From Granulosicoccus sp045110475 (GTDB lineage: Bacteria; Pseudomonadota; Gammaproteobacteria; Granulosicoccales; Granulosicoccaceae): a stretch of 64,000 nucleotides of DNA. Location: NCBI GenBank assembly GCA_045110475.1, contig JBGCGC010000040.1, positions 38,098-102,097 on the forward strand, written 5' to 3'. Below, piece after piece: positions 18,304 through 28,009 of this stretch; within the stretch, counting starts at the first letter, position 1; every line of letters starts with the position of its first letter. A program made the translations under genes and the position numbers. The notes under the pieces are model-generated. The model was not told the DNA's origin and made no database searches. It was given only the letters and a program-made list of their open reading frames with translations.

Positions 18304-19272
18304 CTACCTTTCCCATGAGCGCCACGCGAGTAATAGCCCGCTATCGTTCAGACGTGTTTGCTCGCACCACTTCGTTACCTGCGATAGGGGGATGTCCTGA
18401 GACAAGGCTCCCGCCACCATATCGGCATCGGCAAGGGTTACCGATCCTCCTCGACACATCAATGTAAACAACAAAGGGCCAGTTGACCACCAGGCAGGCG
18501 CCTTGGGTAACTCGGCTATAACCTCTGTCAGGGCGTTGGACAATCTTGTGAACACAGGATGACCGGGTGGTGATGCAATAAAGGAATTTGCCAGCAACAA
18601 ACTTCCCTTTCCGGTGTTTCTGGGTACGTCTTCGGCCATGGTGACAAGGCCATTCATCGGCAACAAATCGTGAAAGCTGATGTCGTTTCGCACTGGGTAC
18701 CAGTCACAATCGAGGTACACGCCGCCATAGCTTTTGAGTATGGAGTAGCGGGCGACGTCGACGGCTCCGGGCAAGTCGCCCTTATCCAGCATGCTGCGGT
18801 ACGCGGGGCTTTGTGCAAGCCCAAGTGTTTGCAGGTTCTCCTCGGTCCATAACTGATACGCATAGTCGTTTACTGTCGCATGCTCTCGCCAGGCGTTTGT
18901 GCCTGCGGGCGCCGGTTTGGAACCGATCCAGATCTGGTGAATTTTTCGGGGTACGGGCTGCCGGTTTGCCTCTGTCATTTTCACGCGCTCGGCCATTGTG
19001 AACTGAGCATACTTGTTCAACACATCCGGAGGTGGCACAAGATGATACTGAAGGCCGACGCGCCGGATAGCGTCCTTTTGTGCCTTGGCCAGTTTCAGGA
19101 AAGCCGAATGCAATCGTCTGGGCAGTGCAATGGAAGTTGTGTGACCCAATAGCGCTGCATCAGGGTCGAGTGCCAGTGATTGCAACACGTCGTATGCGTC
19201 ATCAAAGCGTCCTGCATTCCGTAGCGAGGCGGCATCATCAAGACGTCGATTGAGTTCAGGTTTTGCAGACAT
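18304..19272 (-). CDS. DXD-type glycosyltransferase (GT32-like) with short N-terminal helical repeat
   Basis: A 322-residue protein. Residues 1-45 (LRNAGRFDDAYDVLQSLA) look like one TPR-type helix pair. The catalytic GT-A domain begins VPRKIHQIWIG (about residue 107) and carries the donor and metal motif GGVYLDCDW with D188 and D190. Related families include capsule and mannosyl transferases of the 'sugar-binding region containing DXD' group. It is the only gene of the glycan block on the minus strand, lying back to back with the importer gene 201 bases away and tail to tail with the deacetylase. Sugar and acceptor are unknown. Confidence 0.85.
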   Translation of the reverse strand: MSAKPELNRRLDDAASLRNAGRFDDAYDVLQSLALDPDAALLGHTTSIALPRRLHSAFLKLAKAQKDAIRRVGLQYHLVPPPDVLNKYAQFTMAERVKMTEANRQPVPRKIHQIWIGSKPAPAGTNAWREHATVNDYAYQLWTEENLQTLGLAQSPAYRSMLDKGDLPGAVDVARYSILKSYGGVYLDCDWYPVRNDISFHDLLPMNGLVTMAEDVPRNTGKGSLLLANSFIASPPGHPVFTRLSNALTEVIAELPKAPAWWSTGPLLFTLMCRGGSVTLADADMVAGALSQDIPLSQVTKWCEQTRLNDSGLLLAWRSWER

Positions 19273-19473
19273 GGGATTACCGCAGATTTAATCGGACAAG
19301 GATTTCAGGCTCATGCTCATGTTATCGTGATGACCATCTGACCCATTTTCAGAATCTGGAGATGGGCTCCAGGTGCCGGCGAGCGGCGTATGCACTCTTC
19401 TCCGGTCTCGATTCACATAGCTCGGGCATCAATGACTTTTGATAGTACCTGCTGACCAGAAAGTTTACTGATT

Positions 19474-21393
19474 ATGCCGGATCCGTTGAATTCAGATAGA
19501 GCAGGCACTGATCTGCTCCGGATTGAAGACCTTCATGTTTCGTTTCCGTTATTCGGAGGTCAAATCAAGGCCGTCAAAGGCGCCAGCCTGCGTGTCCTGC
19601 CGGGCAAGGTAACGGCGCTGGTCGGTGAGTCCGGTTCGGGTAAATCGGTTATCAGTCAGGTGATTATGGGTTTACAGCCTGAGATCGCGAATGTCCGGGG
19701 CAAGGTGCTTTTTAACGATCCACTGCAAGCCGGGATTGAGCAGGATATGGTCCAGCTGCCCCATGACGGTCGCAAGATTCGGGCAATTCGCGGCTCTCGC
19801 ATAGGTATGATATTTCAGGAGCCGATGACCTCATTTTCACCGTTGCACACGGTGGGCAATCAGATCTCCGAACTGCTACGCGAGCACAAGATAATGACCG
19901 CAGGCGAGCGGCGCGATCGATGTGAAGAGATGCTGGGTATGGTGGGGTTTGCCGAGCCCGGCAAGGTGTTTGACATGTATTCATTCGAGTTGTCTGGCGG
20001 CATGCGGCAACGTGCCATGATAGCCATGGCACTCGTATGCGAGCCGGCTTTGCTCATTGCCGACGAACCAACAACTGCGCTGGATGTCACCATTCAGGCG
20101 CAGATTCTTGAACTGCTGCGCGAGCTTCAGTCGCGACTGCACATGGCCATACTTCTGATTACACACGATTTGGGGGTGGTGGCAAACATGGCTGACGAAG
20201 TGTCGGTGATCTATCGTGGCCAGATTATGGAGGCGGGGCCGGTAGATGCGATATTCCGCTCTCCTGCACATCCTTATCTGAAGGGTTTGATGGGCGCAAT
20301 ACCTCACTTCGGCATGGACCGTACAACACGTCTGACACCCCTGAGGGATATCGACACCAACGTTGATCATCTGCTGGACGATTTGTCTGCACCGCAACGA
20401 CAGCCAGGGCAGGGCCCTGACATCCTGCTGTCAGTCAGAAACGTCAGCAAGACGTTCATTACCAGAAAACAGGACTGGCTGGTCAATGATGGCGCATCAG
20501 CCGTGCGCGTTGTCGATGGCGTGAACTTTGATATCCGTCGCGGTGAGTGTCTCGGACTGGTTGGTGAAAGTGGATGTGGCAAAACGACATTAGCGAAGAT
20601 ATTGATGCATGCCGTAGCACCGGATACTGGCAGTGTGCTGTTTGATGATGGTGGTGGTCCCGTTGATGTTCTGGCTGCAGAAGGGCCAGAGTTGAAAGAA
20701 CTGCGAACCAGAATCCAGATGGTTTTTCAGGACCCCATCTCTTCACTATCACCGAGGATGACGGTGGGCAATATCCTCCGCGAACCGTTTGACATACACC
20801 AGCGTGGTAGCAAGGAGGAACGCAACAAGGCGACGGTGGCATTGCTTACGGCGGTGGGCCTGGGCAGGAATGCCTTGCAGCGATACCCGCACAGTTTTTC
20901 TGGTGGGCAACGCCAGCGGATTGGAATTGCGCGATCACTGGCCGTGGCTCCCAGTCTGATTATTTGCGATGAACCAGTATCCGCGCTGGATGTCTCAGTA
21001 CAGGCACAAATACTCAACTTGCTGAAGGATCTGCAGAAAGGCATGGGACTCACCTATCTTTTCGTATCCCATAATCTGGCGGTCGTCGATTACATGGCAG
21101 ATCGGGTTGCAGTCATGTGGGCAGGCAAGATCGTAGAGCTTGCGCCACGTGATGTCATCATGAATGATCCTGTCCATCCTTACACCCGCTCATTAATGAA
21201 CGCTGTGCCGTTTCCTGATCTTGATCGCCCGCTGGACTTTACTACCGCTGCCAAATCCAGTTCCTCATCGTCGCAGTCATGGAACGAAGCCTTTCGTGCT
21301 GACAAGTCAAATGCGTTATCAACGATCGATCTTGGTGATGATCATTTTGTTCTTGCACGTAATGCTGCCGATGTCCGGGAGCTAAGACCATGA
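19474..21393 (+). CDS. oligopeptide ABC transporter ATPase with two nucleotide-binding domains (YejF-like)
   Basis: A 639-residue fused ATPase. The first domain has Walker A GESGSGKS (51-58), the dipeptide-family EPMTSFSPLHTVG, signature LSGGMRQR and Walker B LLIADEPT. The second has GESGCGKT, FQDPISSLSPRMTVG, FSGGQRQR and LIICDEP. Both end in the oligopeptide-type tail 'HPYxxxLMxAVP', so this is the Opp/Yej arrangement that powers uptake of peptides, including microcin C in YejABEF. Each domain keeps its catalytic residues. It starts at the ATG at 19474 and overlaps the binding-protein gene by four bases. The order ATPase, binding protein, permease, permease differs from the yejABEF order. 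Confidence 0.92.
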   Translation: MPDPLNSDRAGTDLLRIEDLHVSFPLFGGQIKAVKGASLRVLPGKVTALVGESGSGKSVISQVIMGLQPEIANVRGKVLFNDPLQAGIEQDMVQLPHDGRKIRAIRGSRIGMIFQEPMTSFSPLHTVGNQISELLREHKIMTAGERRDRCEEMLGMVGFAEPGKVFDMYSFELSGGMRQRAMIAMALVCEPALLIADEPTTALDVTIQAQILELLRELQSRLHMAILLITHDLGVVANMADEVSVIYRGQIMEAGPVDAIFRSPAHPYLKGLMGAIPHFGMDRTTRLTPLRDIDTNVDHLLDDLSAPQRQPGQGPDILLSVRNVSKTFITRKQDWLVNDGASAVRVVDGVNFDIRRGECLGLVGESGCGKTTLAKILMHAVAPDTGSVLFDDGGGPVDVLAAEGPELKELRTRIQMVFQDPISSLSPRMTVGNILREPFDIHQRGSKEERNKATVALLTAVGLGRNALQRYPHSFSGGQRQRIGIARSLAVAPSLIICDEPVSALDVSVQAQILNLLKDLQKGMGLTYLFVSHNLAVVDYMADRVAVMWAGKIVELAPRDVIMNDPVHPYTRSLMNAVPFPDLDRPLDFTTAAKSSSSSSQSWNEAFRADKSNALSTIDLGDDHFVLARNAADVRELRP

Positions 21394-23291
21394 TTTCCCG
21401 ACGTCATCTGTTGGCTTTGCTGGCGTGCTCAGCATTACCGACCCGGCTGCTCGCCGATTCACTCGACTCACCGTTTCTTGCAGCGCGTATACAAGCGGGT
21501 ACTTTGCCTGAGCTTGATGCACGGCTGCCAGACAATCCGCGTGTTATCAATCTGGCAGCAATGGGACGTGAAGCAGGCCAGCACGGTGGCAAAGTCCGGA
21601 TGCTGATAGGTCGCCAGAAAGACATCCGGTATATCCCCATCAACAGCTACGCCAGGTTAATCGGCTACAGTGAAACGCTGGAACTGACCCCCGACATTCT
21701 GGAATCCTATGACATCGAAGAAGGGCGCATATTCACCTTTCATCTGCGTGCAGGTCATAGATGGTCAGATGGCAGCGAGCTGACCGCCGATGACTTCCAG
21801 TATTTCTGGAACGATGTTGTTCTTAATCGCGAAATACTGCGCGGTGGCCCGCCAGCCAGCTTAAAGGTCGATGGTAAGATCGCCCGTTTTGAAGTGCTTG
21901 ATCGCTTGACGGTACGGTATTCGTGGGACTCTCCCATGCCGCGGTTTATCAGTAAGCTGGCAGCACCCATTCCGCAGACGTTGATGCTTCCAGCGGCGTA
22001 TATGCGCCAGTTTCATGCTGACTATCAAACGGCAGAGAATCTTGCCACTTTCATAAAACGCTATCGCGTTGATGACTGGGTGGGATTGCATCGGAAGATG
22101 TCGCGGCAGAACCGGCCAGAAAATCCCGACTTGCCCACCCTGGAAGCATGGCGTGCAACCACAGCGCCCCCGTCCGAGCAATTCATCTTTGAACGCAATC
22201 CGTATTTTCATCGGGTTGATGAGAATGGTAAACAGTTGCCGTATGTCGATCAGATCGTCATGAACGTCAGTTCTGCAGAGATCATTGGCGCCAAGACGGC
22301 AACGGGCGAGAGTGACTTGCAGGTCACCGGGATTACCCTGCCGGACTACACCTTGATCAAGGAAGCTGAAAATCGTTTCCCGTTAAAGGTGTCCTTGTGG
22401 CGCAGAACACGAGGGTCCAGTGTGGCCTTGTTCCCCAACCTCAATTGCAAGGATACTGTCTGGCGGAACCTGTTTCAGGATGTACGGCTGCGGCGTGCAT
22501 TGTCACTGGCTATCAATCGTCGGGAAATCAATCAGGTTATCTACTATGGCCTGGCTCATGAAAGTGCGGATACCATTCTGCCCGAAAGCCCCTTGTACAA
22601 ACCTGAATATGCAAGAGCGTGGACAAGCTATGATCCGGCTCAGGCCAACCGCTTACTCGACGAGATCGGGTTGACTGAGCGAGCCGGGAACGGCACAAGG
22701 CTGCTTCCCGATGGACGACTGGCAAACATCACGGTGGAATCTGCCGGTGAAAGTACGCTTGAAACCGATGTGCTTGAGCTTATTACCGATCATTTCCGAC
22801 AAATTGGAATCGCGTTGTTCATTCGTGCGTCTCAGCGCGATATCTTCCGCAGCCGCGTCACTGGCGGGCAAGTGCTGATGTCAGTTTGGCCGGGCCTGGA
22901 CAATGCCTTGCCGTCTGCCGAAATGCCACCAACTGAGCTGGCTCCCAGTTCCAACGATCAACTGAGCTGGCCAGTGTGGGGTTTGCATTACCTGTCGGCA
23001 AAGACGCAAGGGCGGCCCCCCGATCTGGCTGAGGTCCAGTTGCTCAGACAACTGCTTGATGAGTGGATGTTAACCACGACCACCGAACAACGGCAGACAA
23101 TCTGGGGGAAGATGCTGGCCATCCACGCCGATCAGGTGTATTCGATTGGCACGGTCAACGGCTCGCTGCAGCCGGTTGTCAGATCCTCGCGTTTGCGCAA
23201 CGTTCCCGAGAGTGCCTTGCTGGGGTTTGCGCCAACCAGTTATCTGGGTGTGTATATGCCGGACACCTTCTGGTACGAGAAGGAAGGATAA
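21390..23291 (+). CDS. family 5 extracellular solute-binding protein (YejA-like)
   Basis: A 633-residue periplasmic binding protein for an oligopeptide-like ligand. The N-terminus MISRRHLLALLACSALPTRLLA has a twin-arginine pattern and an AXA-like cleavage site (RLLA-DS), so Tat export is likely. The SBP_bac_5 body shows FHLRAGHRWSDGSELTADDF near residues 115-135 and RRALSLAINRREINQV near 365, both family hallmarks. The size and the PPS/NPYFHRVDENGKQLPYVD segment fit the YejA branch. It sits between the ATPase and two permease genes with overlapping starts. The ligand cannot be read from sequence; given the surrounding genes, a modified peptide or a muropeptide is possible. Confidence 0.9.
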   Translation: MISRRHLLALLACSALPTRLLADSLDSPFLAARIQAGTLPELDARLPDNPRVINLAAMGREAGQHGGKVRMLIGRQKDIRYIPINSYARLIGYSETLELTPDILESYDIEEGRIFTFHLRAGHRWSDGSELTADDFQYFWNDVVLNREILRGGPPASLKVDGKIARFEVLDRLTVRYSWDSPMPRFISKLAAPIPQTLMLPAAYMRQFHADYQTAENLATFIKRYRVDDWVGLHRKMSRQNRPENPDLPTLEAWRATTAPPSEQFIFERNPYFHRVDENGKQLPYVDQIVMNVSSAEIIGAKTATGESDLQVTGITLPDYTLIKEAENRFPLKVSLWRRTRGSSVALFPNLNCKDTVWRNLFQDVRLRRALSLAINRREINQVIYYGLAHESADTILPESPLYKPEYARAWTSYDPAQANRLLDEIGLTERAGNGTRLLPDGRLANITVESAGESTLETDVLELITDHFRQIGIALFIRASQRDIFRSRVTGGQVLMSVWPGLDNALPSAEMPPTELAPSSNDQLSWPVWGLHYLSAKTQGRPPDLAEVQLLRQLLDEWMLTTTTEQRQTIWGKMLAIHADQVYSIGTVNGSLQPVVRSSRLRNVPESALLGFAPTSYLGVYMPDTFWYEKEG

Positions 23292-23293
23292 CC

Positions 23294-24292
23294 ATGCTGC
23301 GTTACATTCTCTGGCGGATCATCACGATGATCCCGACGCTGCTGATTATCTCTGCGCTGGTCTTCACCATTATCGAATTGCCACCGGGCGATTATTTCGA
23401 AAGTTATGTAGCCGAGCTGCGTGCCCAGGGAGAATCAGCCGATCTGGCAGAAATCGAAATTCTCAAGGAACGCTATGGTTTTGATCAACCCATGGTGGTG
23501 CGCTACTTTCACTGGTTAACCGGAATGATGGTGGGTGACTTCGGTTACTCATTCGAATACCGCCTTCCTGTTAACGAGGTGGTAGGCGATCGTTTGTGGC
23601 TGACCATTCTGGTATCGGTTGTCACTATTGCCTTTACATGGCTAATAGCGTTTCCCATTGGTATCTATTCCGCAACTCACCAGTACAGTTGGGGTGACTA
23701 CGGCTTGACCTTTGTTGGCATGATTGGAATCGCCGTGCCTAACTTTATCCTCGCTCTGGTCATGATGTACTTCGCAAACATCTGGTTTGGCACATCAATA
23801 GGGCACCTGATGGATCGTGAGTATTTCAATCAGCCGATGTCCTGGGACAAGTTCAAATCCATACTCGAACACCTGTGGATTCCCGTGCTCATTATTGGCA
23901 CGGCTGGAACAGCCGCCATGATTCGGCGATTACGCGCCAATCTGCTTGACGAGCTGCGCAAACAATATGTCATTACGGCGCGTGCCAAGGGGCTGCACCC
24001 GCTCAAGGTTCTGACGAAGTATCCACTGCGCATGGCACTGAATTTTTTCATCTCCGATATTGGTTCCATACTGCCGGCGGTTATATCCGGCGCCGAGGTG
24101 ACCGCGATTGTCCTGTCACTGGAGACGACCGGGCCCATGCTGATCAAGGCCCTGCAAAGCCAGGATATGTATCTGGCCGGCTCGTTTCTGATGTTTCTTG
24201 CGTTTTTAACGGTGGTCGGCGTGCTGGTATCTGATATCGCGTTAGCCTTGCTTGATCCGCGAATACGCTTTGGCAAGGGGAAGCATCGGTGA
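23294..24292 (+). CDS. oligopeptide ABC transporter permease (YejB-like)
   Basis: A 332-residue inner-membrane permease with six predicted helices. The first is MLRYILWRIITMIPTLLIIS. The ATPase-contacting EAA loop reads YVITARAKGLHPLKVL near residue 230. The N-terminal periplasmic segment ILKERYGFDQPMVVRYFHW is typical of DppB/OppB/YejB. It should form the translocation pore with the next gene product. The start is ATG 23294, two bases after the binding-protein stop; an earlier in-frame start would lie within that gene. The 3' end overlaps the second permease by four bases. Confidence 0.93.
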   Translation: MLRYILWRIITMIPTLLIISALVFTIIELPPGDYFESYVAELRAQGESADLAEIEILKERYGFDQPMVVRYFHWLTGMMVGDFGYSFEYRLPVNEVVGDRLWLTILVSVVTIAFTWLIAFPIGIYSATHQYSWGDYGLTFVGMIGIAVPNFILALVMMYFANIWFGTSIGHLMDREYFNQPMSWDKFKSILEHLWIPVLIIGTAGTAAMIRRLRANLLDELRKQYVITARAKGLHPLKVLTKYPLRMALNFFISDIGSILPAVISGAEVTAIVLSLETTGPMLIKALQSQDMYLAGSFLMFLAFLTVVGVLVSDIALALLDPRIRFGKGKHR

Positions 24293-25464
24293 AAACACCT
24301 CTGCCAGGCCCCGGCGAACCACTCGGGCACTTCGTATCGGATGCGCCGTACGATCCGAATGACGTTGAAAGTGATAACGATCTGGCAGGCCCCACTGCCC
24401 ACGCATCACAGATGCGCCTGATGTGGTTGTACTTTCGACAGCACAGGCTTGCTTTAGCCTCAGCCATCTTTCTGGTACTGATCTATCTTGGCATTCTGAT
24501 TGTCGAATTTCTTGCGCCCTACAATCTTCACACACGCCATACCGAGTTCATCTACGCCCCGCCTGCATCGATTCACCTGTTCCGTGATGGTGAGCTTGTG
24601 CGACCTTACGTGTACGGGCAGAAGATGACGCTGGATATGAACACACTGAAGCGAAACTATGCCGACGACCCAACCGACATTCAGTCCCTGAGATTTTTCT
24701 GCCGCGGGGATAGTTACAAGTTCTGGAATCTGTTCGAATCTGATGTGCATCTGGTTTGTCCGGCAGAAGGTGGACAGTTTTTTCTGCTTGGTACTGACAG
24801 GCTGGGGCGTGATGTACTGTCGCGCACTATCTATGGTGCGCGTATTTCACTGACCATCGGTATTCTGGGGGTGGCAATGAGCTTTGTGCTCGGCGTTGTC
24901 ATTGGTGGGATTGCTGGTTATCGCGGTGGGGTATTTGACATGCTGGTGCAGCGATTGACCGAAGTGTTGCAATCCATTCCGAGTATTCCCTTGTGGATGG
25001 CTCTGGCGACCATCATCCCTCTGACGTGGAGCCCGTTACTGGTCTACATGGGTATTACGGTCATTCTCGGGTTGCTGGACTGGACCGGATTAGCCCGGGC
25101 GGTAAGATCCAAGTTGCTGTCGTTGCGTGAAGAGGACTACGTGGTGGCAGCGCAGTTACTAGGTGCAAAAAGTGGCAGGGTCATTCGTCGCCACTTGATA
25201 CCCGGGTTCATGTCGCATCTGATTGCCAGTGCTACCTTGACAGTACCCAGCATGATTCTGGGCGAGACGGCGCTGAGTTTTCTGGGTATCGGTTTACGGC
25301 CACCCATTACCAGCTGGGGTATCCTTCTGACCGAGGCGCGCAGTATCAATATCATTGCCCTGTATCCGTGGCTGTTGTTTCCGGTTGTGCCGGTTATTCT
25401 GGTGATACTGGCGTTTAATTTTCTTGGCGATGGTTTACGTGATGCTGCCGATCCTTACAAATAA
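24289..25464 (+). CDS. oligopeptide ABC transporter permease (YejE-like)
   Basis: A 391-residue permease starting with GTG inside the previous gene's stop. The N-terminal tail before the first helix (about 45 residues) is followed by a large periplasmic loop (residues 85-165) that contains one cysteine in FFCRGDSYKFWNLF and another in HLVCPAEG, as in YejE. The transmembrane domain carries LLGTDRLGRDVLSRTIYGAR and the EAA loop DYVVAAQLLGAKSGRVIRRH, both hallmarks of the DppC/OppC/YejE side. With the preceding three genes it completes a full importer. An 87-base gap with a palindrome separates it from the next glycosyltransferase. Confidence 0.93.
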   Translation: MKTPLPGPGEPLGHFVSDAPYDPNDVESDNDLAGPTAHASQMRLMWLYFRQHRLALASAIFLVLIYLGILIVEFLAPYNLHTRHTEFIYAPPASIHLFRDGELVRPYVYGQKMTLDMNTLKRNYADDPTDIQSLRFFCRGDSYKFWNLFESDVHLVCPAEGGQFFLLGTDRLGRDVLSRTIYGARISLTIGILGVAMSFVLGVVIGGIAGYRGGVFDMLVQRLTEVLQSIPSIPLWMALATIIPLTWSPLLVYMGITVILGLLDWTGLARAVRSKLLSLREEDYVVAAQLLGAKSGRVIRRHLIPGFMSHLIASATLTVPSMILGETALSFLGIGLRPPITSWGILLTEARSINIIALYPWLLFPVVPVILVILAFNFLGDGLRDAADPYK

Positions 25465-25516
25465 AGCACACGATAAGGCTGGTTTTTTCATGGTTGATCC
25501 ATCAATTGTGATGAAG

Positions 25517-25530
25517 TCTGAATATTCAGA
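25517..25530. promoter_or_regulatory. perfect 14-bp palindrome, possible operator
   Basis: TCTGAATATTCAGA is its own complement over all 14 bases. It lies 21 bases before the GTG start at 25552, in the only sizeable gap between the importer genes and the glycosyltransferase run. The position suits a repressor site or the start of a transcript. No clear -10/-35 pair was seen, and a chance palindrome cannot be excluded. Confidence 0.35.
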
Positions 25531-25551
25531 AGCAGTATAGGATCTGATACG

Positions 25552-26760
25552 GTGAGTAATTTAGACGGCGCAAGAATTCTGATGTACAGCCACGACACCT
25601 TTGGGCTGGGGCATCTACGCCGGTGCAGAACCATCGCACATTCTCTGGTCGAGAATCATAGTGGTTTGAGTATCCTGATTATCTCTGGCTCGGCAATTGC
25701 CGGTGCCTTTGACTTTCGTGCGCGTGTCGACTTTGTCAAAATTCCAAGCGTTATCAAACTGCGCAACGGCGAATACACCTCGCTTGATCAACACATCGAT
25801 CTAAGCGACACCATCAGAATGCGCGAATCGATCATTCGTCATACGGCCGAATCATTCAAGCCGGACGTATTCATCGTTGACAAGGAACCCATGGGTTTGC
25901 AAGGAGAGATCACTGACACCCTTGCCTATCTCAAAACCCAGAAAACAATGCTTATTCTGGGTCTACGGGATGTCATGGATGCGCCTCGATTGCTCAAGGC
26001 GGAGTGGAAACGAAAGGGATTGATCCGCAAGATTGACGAATCCTATGATCACGTCTGGGTCTACGGCCCTGAGAAATTCTACAATCCGATGGTCGGGCTG
26101 GACGTTCCGCAGAGCATTCTTGACAGAACGACCTTTGTCGGCTTCCTGAAACGACAGGCTTTGCAAAAAGAGCTGTCTGCACATAAGCAACAGGGCGACT
26201 ATCTCCTTGTGACAACAGGCGGTGGCGGTGATGGTGTGGCCTTAATCAGAGCCGTGCTGGCGGCTTATGAGCAGCACCCTCATCTGGTGCACAAGGCGCT
26301 TATCGTATTGGGTCCTTATATGCCCGGTAAGGAACGTCAAGAATTCATGCAACGAGGGGAGGCGCTGGAGGATGTGAATGTCATCGACTTCGATTCCCGC
26401 ATGGAAGAACTTATTTCCGGATCCAGTGCGGTTGTGTCCATGGGAGGCTACAACACATTCTGTGAAATCCTGTCATTCGACAAGCCCGCCCTTATTGTGC
26501 CGCGTACAGTGCCTCGGGAAGAACAGTTGATAAGAACAAGGCGTGCTGCCGAGCTTGGCATGGTTGACATGATTTTGCCAGAAGATGCCGACGAGCCTGA
26601 AAAAATGGCGAATGCGTTGCAATTGCTGCCAGAGCGACCCAAGCCTTCGGAGCGAGATTCGGACTTTGAACTTGATGGACTGACTAATGTGTCCCGGTTC
26701 ATTGGCGATATCTTCAGACGACAAAGCTCGAAAGAGGAACACTCTGTTGCCAAGGTCTGA
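25552..26760 (+). CDS. MurG-like GT-B glycosyltransferase (COG4671-type), copy 1
   Basis: A 402-residue predicted glycosyltransferase. The N-terminus reads ILMYSHDTFGLGHLRRCRTI, the GLGHLRR loop being the family's acceptor/phosphate element. The C-terminal half has LLVTTGGGGDG, then the donor-side SSAVVSMGGYNTFCEILSF, equivalent to the MurG SGAGT-E site. PRTVPREEQLIRTRRAAELG follows. The family is predicted, not biochemically defined; it likely moves an NDP-sugar onto a glycan. A relative lies at 28009-29163. The GTG start follows a palindrome. The next gene begins 14 bases before this stop. Confidence 0.82.
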   Translation: MSNLDGARILMYSHDTFGLGHLRRCRTIAHSLVENHSGLSILIISGSAIAGAFDFRARVDFVKIPSVIKLRNGEYTSLDQHIDLSDTIRMRESIIRHTAESFKPDVFIVDKEPMGLQGEITDTLAYLKTQKTMLILGLRDVMDAPRLLKAEWKRKGLIRKIDESYDHVWVYGPEKFYNPMVGLDVPQSILDRTTFVGFLKRQALQKELSAHKQQGDYLLVTTGGGGDGVALIRAVLAAYEQHPHLVHKALIVLGPYMPGKERQEFMQRGEALEDVNVIDFDSRMEELISGSSAVVSMGGYNTFCEILSFDKPALIVPRTVPREEQLIRTRRAAELGMVDMILPEDADEPEKMANALQLLPERPKPSERDSDFELDGLTNVSRFIGDIFRRQSSKEEHSVAKV

Positions 26761-28009
26761 CGCTCCCTTGCATCGAAAACTGGTCGTTGTTCTCAAGGGC
26801 TATCCCAGACTGTCAGAAACCTTTATTGCACAAGAGTTGCTTGGTTTGGAAAACGCCGGTATTGAGCTGGTCATCGTCTCGCTTCGTCACCCCACCGACA
26901 TCACTCACCATGCTGTGCATGATGAAATACAGGCACCTGTTCTGTATTTGCCAGAGTATCTGCACAACGAGCCGTTGCGTGTATTGCAGGCTTTGTTAGT
27001 CTGTTTGAGGAAGCCGGGCTTTATTAACGCATGCAAGGCGTTTCTTCCACATCTGCGTCAGGACCTGACGCGAAATCGACTGCGCCGATTTGGTCAGGCT
27101 ATGGTGTTGGCTGCACAGTGGCCGTCCGGTGGCTTTTGGTTGCATGCCCATTTTATTCATACACCAGCCTCTGTTGCTGACTACGCCAGTCGCATTCTGG
27201 ATATACCCTGGACGGTGTCAGCGCATGCCAAGGATATCTGGACATCACCCGACTGGGAGCTGGCAGGCAAGCTGTCCACTGCCAGATGGGCGGTGACCTG
27301 TACTGGAGTCGGTCATCGGCATCTGCAATCTTTAGCGGCGGATGCGTCTTGTGTGCATCTGAGCTATCACGGCCTTGATCTTGAGCGCTTTCCACCGTTT
27401 GAGCGCGCTTTAACGGTATTGGATGGGCAACAAGCGGATAACCCCGTCACTATCCTGAGCGTTGGGCGTGCCGTTAAAAAGAAAGGTTTTGATGTCCTGC
27501 TGAACGCACTCGCAGCGTTACCGCCAGAGCTGCACTGGCGTTTTTTACACATCGGCGGAGGTACGGAGCTGCAGCGGCTTACTCGCCTGGCCACCACCTT
27601 GGGAATCAATCAAAACATCACCTGGTTGGGTGCGATGGATCAAGCTGCCGTTCTGCAGCACTATCGATCCGCTGACGTTTTTGCCCTGGCCTGCAAAATC
27701 ACGGATGATGGTGATCGCGATGGTTTACCCAATGTTCTGGTTGAGGCGGCCAGTCAGGGTCTGGCTTGTATTTCAACAACTATTTCAGGAATTCCTGAGT
27801 TATTTATTGATCAACATAATGGACTACTGGTTGAGCCCGAGGATCCACAGGCAATGGCTGAAGCACTCAGACAAGCCATCTGCACGCCCAGCCTGCGACA
27901 CAGGCTTGGCAAGGCAGCTCAGGAGCAGGTCAGGAGTACGTTTGACTATCATGTGAGCATAAGGCAGTTGGTCAATTTATTCCAAGCCCAATGGGACAAG
28001 ACAAACTGA
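26747..28009 (+). CDS. family 4 glycosyltransferase (GT-B), second copy type
   Basis: A 420-residue GT4 enzyme. The N-terminal domain has VVVLKGYPRLSETFIAQELL, common in glycan-assembly GT4 proteins, and FWLHAHFIHTPASVADYAS. The C-terminal domain has ILSVGRAVKKKGFDVLLNAL, then DGDRDGLPNVLVEAASQGL with the EX7E-type acid residues, then STTISGIPELF. I choose the TTG at 26747 because GAGGAA sits eight bases upstream and the protein then starts at the domain border; it overlaps the preceding gene by 14 bases. The overlap at both ends with GT genes suggests that the three are translated as a unit and extend one glycan. Confidence 0.87.
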   Translation: MPRSDAPLHRKLVVVLKGYPRLSETFIAQELLGLENAGIELVIVSLRHPTDITHHAVHDEIQAPVLYLPEYLHNEPLRVLQALLVCLRKPGFINACKAFLPHLRQDLTRNRLRRFGQAMVLAAQWPSGGFWLHAHFIHTPASVADYASRILDIPWTVSAHAKDIWTSPDWELAGKLSTARWAVTCTGVGHRHLQSLAADASCVHLSYHGLDLERFPPFERALTVLDGQQADNPVTILSVGRAVKKKGFDVLLNALAALPPELHWRFLHIGGGTELQRLTRLATTLGINQNITWLGAMDQAAVLQHYRSADVFALACKITDDGDRDGLPNVLVEAASQGLACISTTISGIPELFIDQHNGLLVEPEDPQAMAEALRQAICTPSLRHRLGKAAQEQVRSTFDYHVSIRQLVNLFQAQWDKTN

